Origin: an uncultured Devosia sp.
GTDB lineage: Bacteria; Pseudomonadota; Alphaproteobacteria; Rhizobiales; Devosiaceae
Assembly: GCA_934553185.1 (NCBI GenBank)
Contig: CAKTFF010000023.1
Span: 1 to 13,997 of the forward strand
DNA length: 13,997 bases
Direction: 5' to 3'
Within the stretch, counting starts at the first letter, position 1. Every line of letters begins with the position of its first letter. Positions 13,426 through 13,997 of the stretch are shown piece after piece. The notes under the pieces were generated by a model. The model was given only the letters and a program-made list of their open reading frames with translations. It was not told the origin of the DNA and did no database searches. Made by a program: the position numbers and the translations under genes.

Positions 13426-13997
13426 TTACTCCGCCGCTTCGGCGAGTTCATGTTCGGCCAGGAAGTGTTCCGCTTCAAGGGCTGCCATGCAACCCATGCC
13501 AGCAGCGGTGATTGCCTGGCGGTAAACATCGTCGGTGACATCGCCGGCGGCAAAGACGCCAGGGATGTTGGTTTCGGTGGTGCCGGGTTTGACCTTGAGG
13601 TAGCCGCCGGGCTTCATGTCGAGCTTGCCCGCGAAAATGGACGTCGATGGGGCATGGCCGATGGCGATGAAGATGCCGTCGATGGGCTGCTCATAGGTGC
13701 GGTTGCTGGCGAGGTCGCGCAGGGTCACGGTGTTAACCGAAGGGGGCATGGCGGAACCGCCGATCTCGGCAATCTCGGTGTTCCAGCGCACTTCGATCTT
13801 GGGGTTCTTGCGCAGGCGCTCCTGGAGGATGCGCTCGGCGCGGAACTCGCCGCGACGATGGACGAGAATAACCTTGGACGCAAAATTGGTGAGGAACAGG
13901 GCTTCCTCAACGGCTGTGTTGCCGCCGCCGACAACCAGCACTTCCTTGTTGCGATAGAAAAAGCCGTCGCAGGTGGCACAGGCCGATACGCCAAAGC
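13426..13997 (-). CDS. trxB: Thioredoxin reductase, C-terminal two thirds (partial)
   Basis: The gene enters from beyond the right edge and stops with TAA at 13426-13428; about 190 codons are visible. The redox-active CxxC is present as SACATCDGFFYRNKE just inside the edge. It is followed by the NADPH-binding LVVGGGNTAVEEALF, VILVHRRGEFRA, and the final FAD-binding GVFAAGDVTDDVYRQAITAAGMG, with the C-terminal tail AEHELAEAAE. It is the flavoprotein that reduces thioredoxin with NADPH in the cytoplasm. The frame near the edge is open without a start, so the GTG at 13941 is internal. LsrB-like regulation by the next gene is likely, since both probably form one operon. Confidence 0.96.
   Translation of the reverse strand, partial: FGVSACATCDGFFYRNKEVLVVGGGNTAVEEALFLTNFASKVILVHRRGEFRAERILQERLRKNPKIEVRWNTEIAEIGGSAMPPSVNTVTLRDLASNRTYEQPIDGIFIAIGHAPSTSIFAGKLDMKPGGYLKVKPGTTETNIPGVFAAGDVTDDVYRQAITAAGMGCMAALEAEHFLAEHELAEAAE

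Overview
The window looks like chromosome of an alphaproteobacterium of the order Hyphomicrobiales (Rhizobiales), perhaps Devosia-like. The reasons are the high G+C, a trxB gene followed directly by a LysR gene of the LsrB type, an HWE-type kinase tail with a CheY-like receiver, palindromic intergenic repeats, and above all small RNAs carrying the CCUCCUCCC anti-Shine-Dalgarno motif known from alphaproteobacteria. The genus is an inference and was not tested by any search.

Left part (1-4276): the end of a sensor kinase and its single-domain response regulator run rightward and meet, stop codon on stop codon, a leftward two-gene unit (sorbosone-dehydrogenase-like beta-propeller, then a spermidine-synthase-like methyltransferase). 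Next come two leftward paralogous genes for secreted SH3 plus beta/gamma-crystallin-like proteins, with an intrinsic terminator after the longer one.

Middle (4277-10083): a leftward tdk-yciA pair (thymidine kinase, acyl-CoA thioesterase) whose leader contains an intrinsic terminator; a rightward DUF2147 exported protein; a leftward pair of a cysteine-desulfurase-like PLP enzyme and an EamA transporter, the latter bracketed by palindromic repeats; a leftward LTXXQ (Spy/CpxP-like) periplasmic protein and a small two-helix membrane protein, each with its own terminator; and a rightward DUF4864 exported protein followed by an aspartate-type aminotransferase.

Right part (11347-13997): about 1.15 kb without a convincing intact protein gene holds the most remarkable content of the window. 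Three leftward small-RNA units stand in tandem. Each has a promoter with the same geometry (-35, exactly 17 bp, -10), one or three hairpins that present UCCUCCUCCC in the loop, and an intrinsic terminator. Two of them are clear paralogs with compensatory stem changes. They resemble the cuckoo/CcsR/alpha-r14 sRNA class. Between the first two lies a short remnant that looks like the start of a DJ-1/PfpI-family gene. The window closes with a LysR regulator of the LsrB type and the 3' part of trxB, together a likely redox-response operon.
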